NCBI RefSeq assembly: GCF_024626525.1
Contig: NZ_JANJGU010000005.1
Span: forward strand, 62,001 to 126,000
Length of the DNA: 64,000 nt
Direction: 5' to 3'
Source: Lederbergia panacisoli
GTDB lineage: Bacteria > Bacillota > Bacilli > Bacillales > Bacillaceae_C
Positions 63,970 through 64,000 of this stretch are shown one piece after another. Within the stretch, counting starts at the first letter, position 1; each line of letters opens with the position of its first letter. The notes under the pieces were generated by a model. That model was given only the letters and a program-made list of their open reading frames with translations, did no database searches and was not told the DNA's origin. The translations under genes were made by a program, and so were the position numbers.

Positions 63970-64000
63970 GAGTTACTACCGACAAATATGATAATACGTA

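Overview
The window is low-GC Firmicutes DNA. Gene content and order point to a spore-forming member of the Bacillaceae (Bacillus in the broad sense). Evidence includes strong AGGAGG-type ribosome sites, frequent TTG/GTG starts, a T-box tyrS leader, an S4-type rpsD leader, an alpha/beta small acid-soluble spore protein behind a sigma-G-like promoter, and YhcN-like and YtfJ sporulation proteins. RefZ, EzrA, SftA and CcpA are also present. Much of the backbone follows the B. subtilis ytpS-murC-ytxGH-ccpA-acuCBA-acsA-tyrS-rpsD-dgcP-ytsP-refZ-ezrA-nifZ-thiI-sspA-ytcJ-ppnKB-sppA-yteJ-ytfIJ-tpx-ytxK neighbourhood. The species cannot be fixed from the sequence alone.

Layout. 1-4.1 kb: end of an APH-family kinase gene, DinB-like protein, alpha/beta hydrolase, isoaspartyl dipeptidase, small membrane protein and YhcN-like lipoprotein. 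4.2-13 kb: sftA, murC, a repeat-like GC-rich spacer, ytxGH, a large FtsA/PilM-type actin-like protein, and ccpA. 13.1-22.7 kb: acetate/acetoin block (acuCBA divergent from acsA), a class A penicillin-binding protein, and T-box-controlled tyrS. 22.8-44.3 kb: an accessory block between tyrS and rpsD. It holds two tandem KinB-like kinases, a VOC protein, narGHJI-nreA-nreB, a 0.93 kb repeat-bearing gap, nreC-hemerythrin, narK-moaA-hemerythrin-SEC-C protein, a group II intron and an orphan phage-type endolysin. 44.3-64 kb: rpsD, dgcP, a NERD protein, a 51-bp tandem hairpin array, ytsP, refZ, ezrA, nifZ-thiI, sspA, ytcJ, rarD, NAD kinase, sppA-yteJ-ytfI-ytfJ, tpx, an HTH-kinase fusion, and ytxK.

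How it fits together. The nar/nre block is a nearly self-contained nitrate-respiration module of the staphylococcal type. It has nitrate reductase, its chaperone, a nitrate/nitrite carrier, a molybdenum-cofactor enzyme, the nitrate receptor NreA, the oxygen-sensing Fe-S kinase NreB and the regulator NreC. Pairs of TAGGG-N-CCCTA palindromes lie in front of both narG and narK. Two hemerythrin-like proteins and a SEC-C/TPR-like protein travel with it.

Most interesting observations: nreB and nreC split by an inverted pair of ~127-bp repeats, with a 60-bp hybrid relative elsewhere; the 51-bp hairpin array; a Tpx that has lost its resolving cysteine; an HTH-aminoglycoside-phosphotransferase-type fusion; an actin-like protein with a repetitive C-terminal half; and a group II intron sitting in the T-tract of a terminator. 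All functional calls come from reading motifs and remembered family features. No database search was possible.
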